In this document: positions 6,703-15,192 of the stretch, piece after piece
How the letters are laid out: every line of letters begins with the position of its first letter
How positions within the stretch are numbered: position 1 is the stretch's first letter
Source of the DNA: Fibrobacteria bacterium
GTDB lineage: Bacteria > Fibrobacterota > Fibrobacteria > UBA11236
Length of the DNA stretch: 43,353 bases
Reading direction: 5' to 3'
Assembly: GCA_021155885.1 (NCBI GenBank)
Contig: JAJNBB010000022.1
Coordinates: 1 to 43,353, forward strand
Notes under the pieces: generated by a model
Databases searched by the model: none
The model's input: the letters and a program-made list of their open reading frames with translations, nothing else
Told to the model about the DNA's origin: nothing
Made by a program: the position numbers and the translations under genes

Positions 6703-8074
6703 CAGAAGAAATATGCCAATTTCAGGGAACTGTACCAGTCCTTGGGCGTGACCAGGAGGGCGTCGCGCCGCGGGGGATTCGAGTCGGCATAACCGTCGAA
6801 GATTCCCGGACGATAGTGGTCATTGGCGACCTGGAAGGTAAACAGGACGTGGTCCTGGATCATCCGCGAACCATGGATGGACCACTTCACGTTGTCGCGC
6901 TTGTGGGCCGGAGCGGTAGTCGCCGCGTTAGCCTTGTCGAAGGTGGTGTTCCAGTTCGTGGGATAGGGAGTTGGGGAGGCGCTGGATCCCGAGATGTTAT
7001 AACCGTTCAGATTATCGGCGATCTCCGAGCCGTACCACTCGACTTCCACCGATAGGTGCCCGAGGTAGTTGAACACGGGCAAGTTGAAGCCCACCATCAC
7101 CGGCATGCGATCGGTGATGTCCCCGTAGATCGCCTTGTGGGCCGCATCGGTGTTGAGGCCGATGACGGCCACTTCGCCGTACAGCTTTAGGTCCTGGGGG
7201 CCGAATATCCCGTTGCCGCCCAGGAGCGGCTTCGGGTCGAAGGAGGCGTTCGCCATGACCTTGGTTCCGTTGAAGCCGAGGTTGGTGGTGTCGCCCGCGG
7301 CCGAGATGTACTTCCACCGGTCCTGCTGCGAGCGGCCGGAATCAGGTGATGGAAATTCACGCCGGCGCCGATGCGGAAGGACGGATGCGCCTGGTACCTG
7401 GCGACGTAGGCCGGCGACAGGTCGAAGAAGGGATAGAACTCCATGTCGCTGGAGAGCAGCAGGTCCTGGGTGAAGTTCCCGACCTCATGGCGCAGTTGCA
7501 ATCCGATCAGGTTGGCGGTGGGTAGAACGTGCTTGGTTTCGAAACCGGAGATCAGGACGCCGGGGTACACGGGGCCGCGCAAGAGGTAGAGCCCCAGGTT
7601 CTTGACATCGGGATTGTAGATGTACGAGAACAGGCCGCCCGTAACGGAAACCTTGGATTTCTCCCCTGCGTAAGCCTGGTAGGTGAAGTTAGCGGCGTCG
7701 ACGTAGGCGTCCACCGTGGCGGGCGCATAGCCGCCCTTTACCGTCGGGGACGCGGCCAAGGTGCTGCCTCCCGCGACGCCGATGCCCGCGGCGATGCGGA
7801 GGCGCTCCGAAAGCGCGGCGTTCAAGGTCAGCTGCGCGCCGGATGCGAGCACCCCCTTGCCGTCCAGCTTGCCGGGGACGAAGCCGGACATGTCCGGAAC
7901 GGCGGAGCTGTTGCCGATTCTGTTGTACTGAAGCCAGCCCGCGGCGCCGAGGGTGACGCCTTCGGGAAGGACGATCGTGGTGGCTTCCTGCGCCAGGGAC
8001 CAGGCGGGGACTCCCAGCATCAGGGAGAGGCCCGTGCGAACCAGCGTTTGTCTGCAAAGCATGAATGCGTTCAT
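6702..8074 (-). pseudogene. Outer-membrane beta-barrel protein, type C, copy 2 (frameshifted)
   Basis: Two adjoining frames together give a full barrel protein. The N-terminal frame (from the ATG at 8074) has a signal peptide ending LAQ, then YIYNPDVKNLGLYLLRGPVY and LSPAYVARYQAH, and loses homology after FHHLIP near 7338. The other frame continues with KVMANASFDPK, GPQDLKLYGEVAVIGL, RMPVMVGFNLPVF and EVEWYGS to the terminal YFF. The span of 1373 bases is one short of a multiple of three, fitting one missing base at about 7335-7345. Closest relative in the window is the type C barrel at 12427-13815. It starts 19 bases after the type B gene. It is either a true pseudogene or a sequencing or assembly error; read support would decide. 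Confidence 0.8.
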
Positions 8075-8093
8075 GGTCGTTTTCCGGATCGCC

Positions 8094-9365
8094 CTAGAAG
8101 AAGTAGGCCAGTTTGCAGGTCCAGTACCAATCCTTGGGGGTTCTCAAGGCTTCCTTGCCCGAATTGGGCGCATTGTGCCAACCACCCGTGCGCAGGTGAT
8201 CGTTCGCTACCTGGGCCGAAAGCTGCAGGTTCCCGAGCAGCGACTTGGCCGCATTCGCGGACCATTTCCAGTCGTCCCGCCCGTAGACGTCGTCATCGTC
8301 CTGGCGCGGGACCCAGGCGCCGCCGAAATTCGCGTAGGAGTTATCGCTGGAATTCTTGGAGGCATAATACTCGACCTCGAGCGAGAGGTAGTCCAGCTTG
8401 CCGAACGCAGGCAGGTTGAAGCCCACCATCACCGGAATGCGCTGCAGGATGTCATCGTATACGACGTCGTAGCTCTTGACCCCGATGATCGCGGCCTCGC
8501 CGTACAGGACCAGGTCCTGCTTACCGAAGGCCAGCGAACCGAGGCCGGACAAGCCGAAAAGAGCCTTGGGATCGGCGCTGAAGCGGGCCATCACCTTCGT
8601 GCCGGCCAGGGACCCGGTCACCGTGTCCCCCGTAGCCGGGTCCACGATGGAGCACTGTCCGTAGCTGCCGGTGCAGGCCAGCCCGGGGTTCGTGAGGTCG
8701 TCGTCGCGCGGGATCAGACGGTAGAAGTTCACGCCCGCCCCCAGTTCAAGGCCGGAAAGGACCTGATAGGACACTACGTCGATCACCGAAAGGTCATAGG
8801 CCGGACGCAATTCCTCCGACTTCACGATCAGGTCGTTGCGGAACCCTCCCTGATCGTAGCGGGCGAGGGCGCCGAAGACCGTGCCGAACCCCGACTCGAG
8901 GGCGCCGGGATAGACGTACCCGCGCATGAGGTACATGCCCAGATTCTTCGTATCGCGGTTATAGCCGTACCCGAAGCTTCCGGCTGTAAACTGGAAGCGT
9001 CCGGCCGAAAAAACCGAATCCGTATAGGTGATGCGGGCTTCGCCGACGTAAGGCACCCAGAACGGATACCAGAACTGGGCCACTTCCGCGCTGCCGCGGT
9101 TCAGGTGCACCCCCACCACGCCCAGAGCGAGGCCCGCCTCCCAGTGCGCGTCGGCCTTCGCCGTGACGCCTATCTGGGCGCCGGAGTTCTGCAGCCAGTT
9201 CTCGTCGTTGGCGCCCTGCAAGTCGGCCCCGATGTAACTCTCCTGAATCTTGCCGACCTGGGTCCAGCCGGCGCCGTGAACCTCCAGCCGCAAGTCTTCG
9301 GCATGCGAAACGGCCGCGGCGAAAGGCGCGAGCATGGCCGTGATAAAAATCGTGCGCGAATTCAT
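8094..9365 (-). CDS. Outer-membrane beta-barrel protein, type B, copy 2
   Basis: 423 residues from the ATG at 9365, chosen because AAGG at 9376-9379 is well spaced before it, and the protein then begins with a clean signal peptide (MNSRTIFITAMLAPFAAAVS, cut after HAE). The mature part has alternating polar/aromatic strands, the early motif GAGWTQVGKI, the block YNRDTKNLGMYLMRGYVYPG, and late motifs QDLVLYGEAAIIGV, RIPVMVGFNLPAF, QVANDHLRT and DWYWTCKLAYFF. The C-terminal phenylalanine is the usual outer-membrane assembly signal. It most resembles the barrel at 13825-15192. It starts 23 bases after the type A gene. Substrate is unknown; it is not a TonB-dependent receptor (too short, no plug domain). 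Confidence 0.75.
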   Translation of the reverse strand: MNSRTIFITAMLAPFAAAVSHAEDLRLEVHGAGWTQVGKIQESYIGADLQGANDENWLQNSGAQIGVTAKADAHWEAGLALGVVGVHLNRGSAEVAQFWYPFWVPYVGEARITYTDSVFSAGRFQFTAGSFGYGYNRDTKNLGMYLMRGYVYPGALESGFGTVFGALARYDQGGFRNDLIVKSEELRPAYDLSVIDVVSYQVLSGLELGAGVNFYRLIPRDDDLTNPGLACTGSYGQCSIVDPATGDTVTGSLAGTKVMARFSADPKALFGLSGLGSLAFGKQDLVLYGEAAIIGVKSYDVVYDDILQRIPVMVGFNLPAFGKLDYLSLEVEYYASKNSSDNSYANFGGAWVPRQDDDDVYGRDDWKWSANAAKSLLGNLQLSAQVANDHLRTGGWHNAPNSGKEALRTPKDWYWTCKLAYFF

Positions 9366-9388
9366 GAACATCATCCTTGGCGTCCGCA

Positions 9389-10756
9389 TCAGAAGGAGAA
9401 GCCTACGCGGCCCATCATGTACCAGTCTTTCTTGGCGGTCAAAACCGCCTGCGTGCCGCCGACGGCGTTCACGAAGGCGGTGCCAAGCTGGTTGGGCCGG
9501 TAATGGTCGTTGGCGATCTGGACGGTGAACTGGATATGCCGCGCGACCGTTTTTTGCGCGAAGACGGACCACTTGACGTTATCGGCCGTGGAATCCGCAT
9601 AGCTGCCCGGGCTCACCGGAACGGGAGAGGGCGTGCCGAATCCCGGGTCCTGCCACGGCGCCACGATGGAGCGGGGATACCCGAGGTTGGCCAGGTCGTT
9701 GCGATACGGGGAGCCGTACCACTCGCCTTCGATGGAAAGCACGTCGAGGAGGCCGAAGGTGGGGATATTGAAGCCCAGCACCACGGGAATGCGCTCCCCG
9801 ATCTTGTCGTAGTAGCTGCCGTAGTCCTTCACGCCGATGATGGCCGCTTCGCCGTACAGCTTCCAGTCCTGCGCGCTCGCCTTCCCGAGGGAGATGAACC
9901 GCTTCGGGTCGAAGCTGAACATCGCCATCAGCTTGGTTCCCTGATGGGTATAGAAAACCGTGTCTCCGGGGGCGGTCACTTCATAGGAGCCCGGAGAGGC
10001 CGTGCCCCCGCCCAGGCGCCCGGGGGTCTCCAGCGCGTTGCTGTGGGGAACCAGGCGGTAGAAATTCACGCCGGCCCCTACGTCCAGGGCGTCGAACAGG
10101 CGGTACTTGGCGACGTAGGCCAGGCTCCAGTCGAAGGTGGGCGGCAGCACGCGCTCGTTCACGAAGAGGAGATCCTGGCTGAAGTTGCCGAAGGCGTTGT
10201 GAACCTTGAGGCCCGTTTGCGTGCCGATGGTGGTGTCGGTCTCGAACTCGCGGAAGCCCGACATCAGCACGCCCGGATAGACCGGGCCGCGCAGAAGGTA
10301 GAGCCCGAGGTTCTTCACGTCCGGGTTATAATTGTAGGTGAAGGTGCCCGCGGTGATGGTGAGCCAGGGATTGTCCAGGCCCCCGGGCGCGTAGGTCAGG
10401 TTCGCCTGGGGAACGTAGGCCCGCCACATGGAGGTGTTGAACCATTCCGTGTAGTTGGTGGCCTCGCCCACGCTTCCGTAGGACTGGGTGATCTGGAAAA
10501 CGCCCAGGCCGAAGGACGCGCGCCACTTCTCGCCGAGGTCGGCGTCGACCGTGAACTGTCCGCCCAGGCTTTGCATCGGGCTTCCGTTCACCGAATAAAC
10601 GGTGAGCCCGTCGCCCAGTACCCGGTCCGAGGATTTCATGATGCGGCCGCGATCCGTCCATCCCTGGCCGTGCAGGCGGAAGGAAACGTCGTCCGCGGCG
10701 AGCACCGAGCCCGCACAGGCCACCAGGACGGCGGTGAAGAGAACAGTAACCCTCAT
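9389..10756 (-). CDS. Outer-membrane beta-barrel protein, type A, copy 2
   Basis: 455 residues with a signal peptide (MRVTVLFTAVLVACAGSVLA, cut after LAA). Early motif HGQGWTDRGRI; family block YNYNPDVKNLGLYLLRGPVY; FDWSLAYVAKY; GAGVNFYRLVP; then GDTVFYTHQGTKLMA, LYGEAAIIGVKDYGS, IPVVLGFNIPTFGLLDVLS and QIANDHYRP, ending VGFSF with a terminal phenylalanine. These features fit a 400-500-residue porin-like barrel. It pairs with the barrel at 15192-16697, with which it shares the VFYTHQG and GVKDYGS segments that are absent from the other types. It is the first barrel after the DUF1080 gene, 104 bases downstream. Transported or bound ligand is unknown. Confidence 0.75.
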   Translation of the reverse strand: MRVTVLFTAVLVACAGSVLAADDVSFRLHGQGWTDRGRIMKSSDRVLGDGLTVYSVNGSPMQSLGGQFTVDADLGEKWRASFGLGVFQITQSYGSVGEATNYTEWFNTSMWRAYVPQANLTYAPGGLDNPWLTITAGTFTYNYNPDVKNLGLYLLRGPVYPGVLMSGFREFETDTTIGTQTGLKVHNAFGNFSQDLLFVNERVLPPTFDWSLAYVAKYRLFDALDVGAGVNFYRLVPHSNALETPGRLGGGTASPGSYEVTAPGDTVFYTHQGTKLMAMFSFDPKRFISLGKASAQDWKLYGEAAIIGVKDYGSYYDKIGERIPVVLGFNIPTFGLLDVLSIEGEWYGSPYRNDLANLGYPRSIVAPWQDPGFGTPSPVPVSPGSYADSTADNVKWSVFAQKTVARHIQFTVQIANDHYRPNQLGTAFVNAVGGTQAVLTAKKDWYMMGRVGFSF

Positions 10757-10818
10757 GCGCTCAGGACCCTAAAAGAGGTGATTTTCGATTGGACCGGACT
10801 GAATGGATTCAGGTAAAT

Positions 10819-10846
10819 CGGAGGTCTCGGAATTCCGAAGCCTCCG
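10819..10846. repeat. Intergenic palindrome between DUF1080 gene and first barrel, copy 2
   Basis: CGGAGG and CCTCCG flank a perfect 12-bp core TCGGAATTCCGA (10827-10838). It is the only strong structure in the 104-base gap and has no T-run, so it looks like an mRNA hairpin rather than a terminator. A different GC-rich palindrome occupies the same place in the other copy of the unit. Confidence 0.5.
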
Positions 10847-10860
10847 GTTCATCGCGTTCT

Positions 10861-12222
10861 TTACTTCGCCACCGAGTTGTAGCGGAGGGTCTGGGTGCCG
10901 AGCGTGGTCTTGACGCGCACGATCAGCATCCCCTGGTTGCGGGGCAGTTCGCGGCTGAGATTGCGGCCGGCGAAACCCGAATAACGCAGGACCTGGCGGC
11001 CTTTGAGGTCCGTGATGGTCACGACGTGATCGAGGTCGAGCGAGCCGTTCAGCATCCCGTTCACGATGCGGAAGCCGTGATCCATCTTGCGGTTGCCGCG
11101 CACCGAAGTGGCGATGTAGGTCGGCACGCCCAGCGAATCGAGTTCGCGCACCTTGATGTCCCCGTACCACGAGCCGCGTCCGCCGGCCGTGGCCAGGACG
11201 TAGCGCGTGCCGTTATGGATCTGGAACGCGAAAGGGTTCACGCGCTGGTAGGTGGCCACCTGCGAGGCCGACAGGCGCATGGAGTCCTGGATCACGGTGA
11301 CCCACTTGGCGGTGTCGTTCACCAACTGCTTGCGGGTCAGGTTCGTGTCGGTCAGCGGGTAGTGCTTGCGGAAGAAGGTGAACATGCGGATCTTGTCGCC
11401 CTGCTCGGTCACGGTGGCCGGCTGGTTCGCGCTCAGGCCGCCGTAGTAGACCTGGCGGACCTGGTTCCAGCCCGACTGGTTCCACAGGCGCAGGTAGTCC
11501 GCCTGCACGCAGCCGGTCGAGGCGCAACCGATGTCCGCGGGGCCCAGGCCGGTGATCAGGTTCTGGCGGCTGGTGTTCTTGCTCCAGTCGTTGATGTCGG
11601 GGCTTCCCTGCGTGCCCGCGCCGCCGCCGCTGCCGGGGATGGTGATCGAGCTCACCGAATTGTAGCTCCAGGGGCGTCCGTTGCGGCCGCCGGGATAGCC
11701 CGCCTCACTGTAATAGCTGAAGACGCCGCAACCGGAGCTGCAATAATCCAGCACCATCTGGTTGGAGGCCACCGAGGTATTATTGCCTGTGCCCAAGATA
11801 GAGTAGCGATTGAACAAGCCGCCGTCGTTGCCGAACTGCGGCCACCACTCGAACATCACTTCATAGTGCGCGTAGCGCTTCTTGGTGGACAGGAGGCCCC
11901 CCACCTGGGCGCGCGACATGGCGTAGATGGCCCCGCGCACGGAGTCCACGCGGAAGATGCCGCCCGCCGTGCGATTTCCGCTGGAATGCGTGCTCAGGCA
12001 GTTTTGCCACCAGCCCTTGGAGGTCTTCCCGTCGAAAATCGTATAGAACCCGTTGGCGTCGGGGGCGCCCGCTACGGTGTCGATCTGGGCGGACGCGGAG
12101 GTATCCACGGAACAGGGGATCTCGGGACCGACCTGCGCCGACAAGCTGGGCTGCGCATACAGGAAACCCGCCGTCAGGGGCAGGGCGAACAAGGAAGTGA
12201 GAAGCAGGCGACGGATGTTCAT
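10861..12222 (-). CDS. Secreted DUF1080 (3-keto-disaccharide hydrolase-like) protein, copy 2
   Basis: 453 residues. The ATG at 12222 is preferred over an upstream TTG because AAAGGA precedes it at good spacing and a signal peptide follows (MNIRRLLLTSLFALPLTAGF, cut after LYAQ). The body fits the DUF1080/PF06439 concanavalin-like fold: TIFDGKTSKGWW (about residues 60-71), YAHYEVMFEWWPQFGNDGG, GWNQVRQVYYGG, FQIHNGTRYV and GSWYGDIKVREL. Members act on modified disaccharides or glycans outside the cytoplasm. Paired cysteines (IGCASTGC) match the homologue at 16753. The last 70 residues (VVTITDLKGRQVLRYSG to the end) resemble a type IX secretion C-terminal sorting domain. It heads the second barrel unit. 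Substrate unproven. Confidence 0.8.
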   Translation of the reverse strand: MNIRRLLLTSLFALPLTAGFLYAQPSLSAQVGPEIPCSVDTSASAQIDTVAGAPDANGFYTIFDGKTSKGWWQNCLSTHSSGNRTAGGIFRVDSVRGAIYAMSRAQVGGLLSTKKRYAHYEVMFEWWPQFGNDGGLFNRYSILGTGNNTSVASNQMVLDYCSSGCGVFSYYSEAGYPGGRNGRPWSYNSVSSITIPGSGGGAGTQGSPDINDWSKNTSRQNLITGLGPADIGCASTGCVQADYLRLWNQSGWNQVRQVYYGGLSANQPATVTEQGDKIRMFTFFRKHYPLTDTNLTRKQLVNDTAKWVTVIQDSMRLSASQVATYQRVNPFAFQIHNGTRYVLATAGGRGSWYGDIKVRELDSLGVPTYIATSVRGNRKMDHGFRIVNGMLNGSLDLDHVVTITDLKGRQVLRYSGFAGRNLSRELPRNQGMLIVRVKTTLGTQTLRYNSVAK

Positions 12223-12304
12223 GGTGAATCCTTTACGACTCAACGGCTTAAAATTAAGCCGAAGGATTCCGATGTTTATCCCGGAACCCTCTGTTTGTTC
12301 TGGT

Positions 12305-12332
12305 AATGTATGCCGAAATACCCAAAAATCAA
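12305..12332 (-). promoter_or_regulatory. Candidate sigma-70-type promoter of the second unit
   Basis: On the minus strand TTGATT (12332-12327) and TACATT (12310-12305) are 16 bases apart, 83 bases upstream of the DUF1080 start at 12222. The surrounding 12244-12426 gap is clearly AT-richer than the genes. A CGGCTTAA/TTAAGCCG hairpin (12244-12261) lies in the presumed leader just above the ribosome site. Confidence 0.45.
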
Positions 12333-12379
12333 GCGATTATTTAATGCTTTTTGGTACTTTTTCCGCAAAAATATGCACA

Positions 12380-12410
12380 GGCTGGATTCCGGATTTCAGC
12401 ATTTCCAGCC
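12380..12410 (-). terminator. Possible weak terminator after the first barrel unit
   Basis: On the minus strand GGCTGGA pairs with TCCAGCC around a 17-base loop, followed by TGTGCATATTTTT. It begins 16 bases after the stop codon of the type C barrel. The stem is short, so read-through into the second unit is possible. Confidence 0.35.
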
Positions 12411-12426
12411 CACTTTCGGACCGGCC

Positions 12427-13815
12427 TTAGAAGAAATAAGCGATCTTCGTCATCCAGTACCAGTCGCGGGGCCGGGAGAACAGGCCCTGCCATTCCGCGG
12501 GCGGGCTGGTGTACGTCCCCCCGGGGCGGGTATGGTCGTTGGCCACCTGGGCGCTCAGGCGCACGTGTCCGGCCAGCACGCGCGAGGCGTGCAGCGACCA
12601 TTTGAGGTTGTCGCGGCGGGTGTCCACCGCGATGGCGCCCGCGTTGTTGACCGGAATCGGCGAGGGGAAGGCCGAAGTCGTGGCCTGAAAGCGTTTCAAA
12701 TCGTCCTTGACGCGGCTGCCGTACCATTCGACCTCGAGCGAAAGGTGGTCGAGCGCGCGGAAGGCCGGCAGGTTGAAGCCTACCATCACGGGCATGCGCT
12801 GCCGCAGGTCCCCGTATAATTCCCGGTAGGCCTTGCGGCGGTCGAGGCCCAGCAGCGCGATCTCCCCGTACACCTTGAGATCCTCGGGCCCCAGCGCGGG
12901 CAGGCCGCCGAAGAGCTCCTTGACGTCGAATGCGGCGTTCGCCATGAGCTTGACGCCCCGGAACGACAGGAAGGTCGTGTCGGGAGCCCGCCCGCCCGCC
13001 GTGTCGGAAAAATCGACGTAGATGTTCGTGCGGCTGTAGGGGCCGTTGCCGAAGGGGTCTTCATCGCTTCCATCGTAGGCCAGCGTATCCGGATTGGTGA
13101 TGCGGGAGTCGACGGGAAGGTAGTGATGGAGGTTGATGCCGGCGCCGAGGCGCAGCAGCCTGCCGTGCCGCCAGGTCGCGACATAGGCGGGGGAAAGATC
13201 GAACAGGGGGTAAAGCTCGACCTCGCTCGCCAGGATGAAATCGTGTTCCACCGGCCCCGTCGTGAGGCGGACCCGCGCGCCGAGGGTGTTGGCCAGCCCC
13301 TGCGCGTCGCGCGTCTCGAACCCCGAGACGAGGATGCCCGGATAGGCCGGGCCCCGCAACAGGTATAATCCGAGGTTCTTGGCGTCGGGGTTGTAGTTGT
13401 AGGGGAAATAGCCTCCGATGAGCGAGGGCCGGAGCGCCGACTCGCGCAGGAACGACCACGTTAGCGAGGCTTCCACGAAGTAGGGCGCATAAATCGTCGG
13501 GTTGCGGTCGTTGACCCCGATTCCCGCGTCGAGAAAATGACGCTCGACCACGCCCATGCCCGCCCTCATGCGCAGGGCCTCGGAAAACTTCGTTTCGATC
13601 GCCAGTTGCGCCGAGGTGGCGCGCATGAAGTTTCCGTCGTAGCGCTGGATCGAGGTATCGGCATGGACGATGCGACCCAACTGGAAGGAGCCTTCTCCGG
13701 TGAACCAGGTCTCGCGCGCGATCGCCACGTCCGGACCCCATCCAACGAGGCACAAGGCGGCGAGGGCCAGCGGGGGAAGCCGGCGGGGCGTGCGGGATTT
13801 CAGGGCAGCCTTCAT
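12427..13815 (-). CDS. Outer-membrane beta-barrel protein, type C, copy 1
   Basis: 462 residues with a basic N-terminus and hydrophobic signal core (LPPLALAALCLVGWG). The mature protein has the family block YNYNPDAKNLGLYLLRGPAY (preceded by GGYFP), then YPLFDLSPAYVATW, GAGINLHHYLPVDSR, GVKLMANAAFD, GPEDLKVYGEIALLGL, RMPVMVGFNLPAF, EVEWYGS and QVANDHTRPGGTY, and ends KIAYFF. The intact relative shows what the frameshifted gene at 6702-8074 should encode: both have LSPAYVA, HHxxP and YGDxxxRMPVMVG. It starts nine bases after the type B gene, so the three barrels are one transcript. Type C lacks the VFYTHQG segment of type A. Function unknown. Confidence 0.75.
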   Translation of the reverse strand: MKAALKSRTPRRLPPLALAALCLVGWGPDVAIARETWFTGEGSFQLGRIVHADTSIQRYDGNFMRATSAQLAIETKFSEALRMRAGMGVVERHFLDAGIGVNDRNPTIYAPYFVEASLTWSFLRESALRPSLIGGYFPYNYNPDAKNLGLYLLRGPAYPGILVSGFETRDAQGLANTLGARVRLTTGPVEHDFILASEVELYPLFDLSPAYVATWRHGRLLRLGAGINLHHYLPVDSRITNPDTLAYDGSDEDPFGNGPYSRTNIYVDFSDTAGGRAPDTTFLSFRGVKLMANAAFDVKELFGGLPALGPEDLKVYGEIALLGLDRRKAYRELYGDLRQRMPVMVGFNLPAFRALDHLSLEVEWYGSRVKDDLKRFQATTSAFPSPIPVNNAGAIAVDTRRDNLKWSLHASRVLAGHVRLSAQVANDHTRPGGTYTSPPAEWQGLFSRPRDWYWMTKIAYFF

Positions 13816-13824
13816 GATGCGCGC

Positions 13825-15192
13825 CTAAAAAAATGAGGTCAACTTGAGCATCCAGTACCAGTCCCGCGGGGTCGTGAGAGCCTCCGCGTAGGTCGTCGAT
13901 CCCAGATCGGGAGCCCCGAAGGTGCGCAGGTGATCGTTCGCCACCTGACCGGACAGGCGCAAGTTTCCACGAACGACCTTCGAAGCGTACAATGCCCATT
14001 TCCAATCGTCCCGCGCCGTGTTGATCGAGGCCGGACGCGGGAGCCACGACGACGAGGCCTCGGTCTTGCCGTAGTCGGTGTGATGCGGGGAGCGGTAGTA
14101 CTCCACCTCGAGGGAAAACTTGTCCAGCCATCCGAAGGCGGGCAGGTTCACTCCCAGCATGACGGGGAGGCGCCGCGACCGGTCGTCGTAATACTTGGGG
14201 TAGTTCCTGAAACCCAGCAGGGCAGCCTCGCCGTAGAGGACGAGGTCCTGCGCGCCGAACCTCCACGGACCGCTTCCCGTGAAGCCCCAGGCGATTTTGG
14301 GATCGAAGCGGAAGCGCGCCATGGCCTTGATGCCCTGCAACCCTCCCGTCACCGTATCCACCATGGCCGTGCCGCCGGCGGTGTCCACGGCGATGGTATC
14401 GAGGATGACGCAGTTCTCGGTCGAAGTCAGGTCGGGCACCTGGGTATAGTTGCTGTAAAGGTTGTCGCAATTCTTTCCCGGCGCGGGATTGCGCGGGAGG
14501 GCGCGGTAGAAATTCACGCCCGCGCCGACCTGCAGGGAGGGCCGCGCCTGCCAAGTGACCACGTCCGCGAACGAGAGGTCGAAGTAGGGGCGCATGTCCG
14601 TTTCGGAAACGACCAGCACGTCGTTGGTGAGGCCCCCGCGCCCGAAGCGGAACAGGCCCCCGAAAATGTTGGCGCCGGCGGTGGCGTGCCGGGCCTCGAA
14701 TCCCGAGAGCAGGAAACCGGGATAGACCGAGCCCCGCAGCAGATACAATCCCAGATCCTTGTTCTCGGGGCTGTAGCTGTAAGGGAAAAAGCCCAGCGAG
14801 GATTGCAGCCGGTTGTCCTTCACCGTATCCGTCCAGGTGACGCGCGCCTCTCCCACGAAGGAGGAGGTTACCGCGTACCAGTTGTTCGCCACGCTCACGT
14901 CCCCGCGGGCGTTGTGCCCGACGCCCATCCCGAGCCCGAAGGCTCCTTCCCAATGCGGACCGAAGCGTCCGGCGGCCGTCAGCGAGAGGCCCGCGGCCTG
15001 CTGCCAGTTGTCCTCGAAGTTGTTGTAAACCTGGTTTGAGGTCTTGTCGCTGCTGTGCTCGATGCGTCCGATCTGGGTCCACACGGCGCCGCGCAGCCGC
15101 ACGGTTGAATCCAGGACCGGATGGCGCACCTGGGCGCCGGCGACGCCGAGGGGCGCCAGGAGCGCGAGGGCGGAAAGGGCGAGCGCGCGCAT
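13825..15192 (-). CDS. Outer-membrane beta-barrel protein, type B, copy 1
   Basis: 455 residues from the ATG at 15192, which shares one base with the TGA stop of the upstream type A gene (TGATG). This start gives a signal peptide (MRALALSALALLAPLGVAGA, cut after Q), whereas longer readings are antisense-like arginine-rich leaders. Motifs: GAVWTQIGRIEHSSD, GFFPYSYSPENKDLGLYLL, YFDLSFADVVTW, GAGVNFYRALP, QDLVLYGEAALLGF, RLPVMLGVNLPAF, QVANDHLRTFG and the final SFF. The QDLVLYGEA and ANDHLRT wording groups it with the barrel at 8094-9365. An extra cysteine pair (NCDNLY and ENCVILD) sits in a predicted long loop, like the CTGSYGQC loop of its partner. Ligand unknown. Confidence 0.75.
   Translation of the reverse strand: MRALALSALALLAPLGVAGAQVRHPVLDSTVRLRGAVWTQIGRIEHSSDKTSNQVYNNFEDNWQQAAGLSLTAAGRFGPHWEGAFGLGMGVGHNARGDVSVANNWYAVTSSFVGEARVTWTDTVKDNRLQSSLGFFPYSYSPENKDLGLYLLRGSVYPGFLLSGFEARHATAGANIFGGLFRFGRGGLTNDVLVVSETDMRPYFDLSFADVVTWQARPSLQVGAGVNFYRALPRNPAPGKNCDNLYSNYTQVPDLTSTENCVILDTIAVDTAGGTAMVDTVTGGLQGIKAMARFRFDPKIAWGFTGSGPWRFGAQDLVLYGEAALLGFRNYPKYYDDRSRRLPVMLGVNLPAFGWLDKFSLEVEYYRSPHHTDYGKTEASSSWLPRPASINTARDDWKWALYASKVVRGNLRLSGQVANDHLRTFGAPDLGSTTYAEALTTPRDWYWMLKLTSFF

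Noticed and set aside
13061-15082. 673-residue minus-strand frame across two barrel genes
   Set aside because: Arginine/proline-rich shadow frame; the two barrel proteins in the neighbouring frame have signal peptides and conserved motifs.
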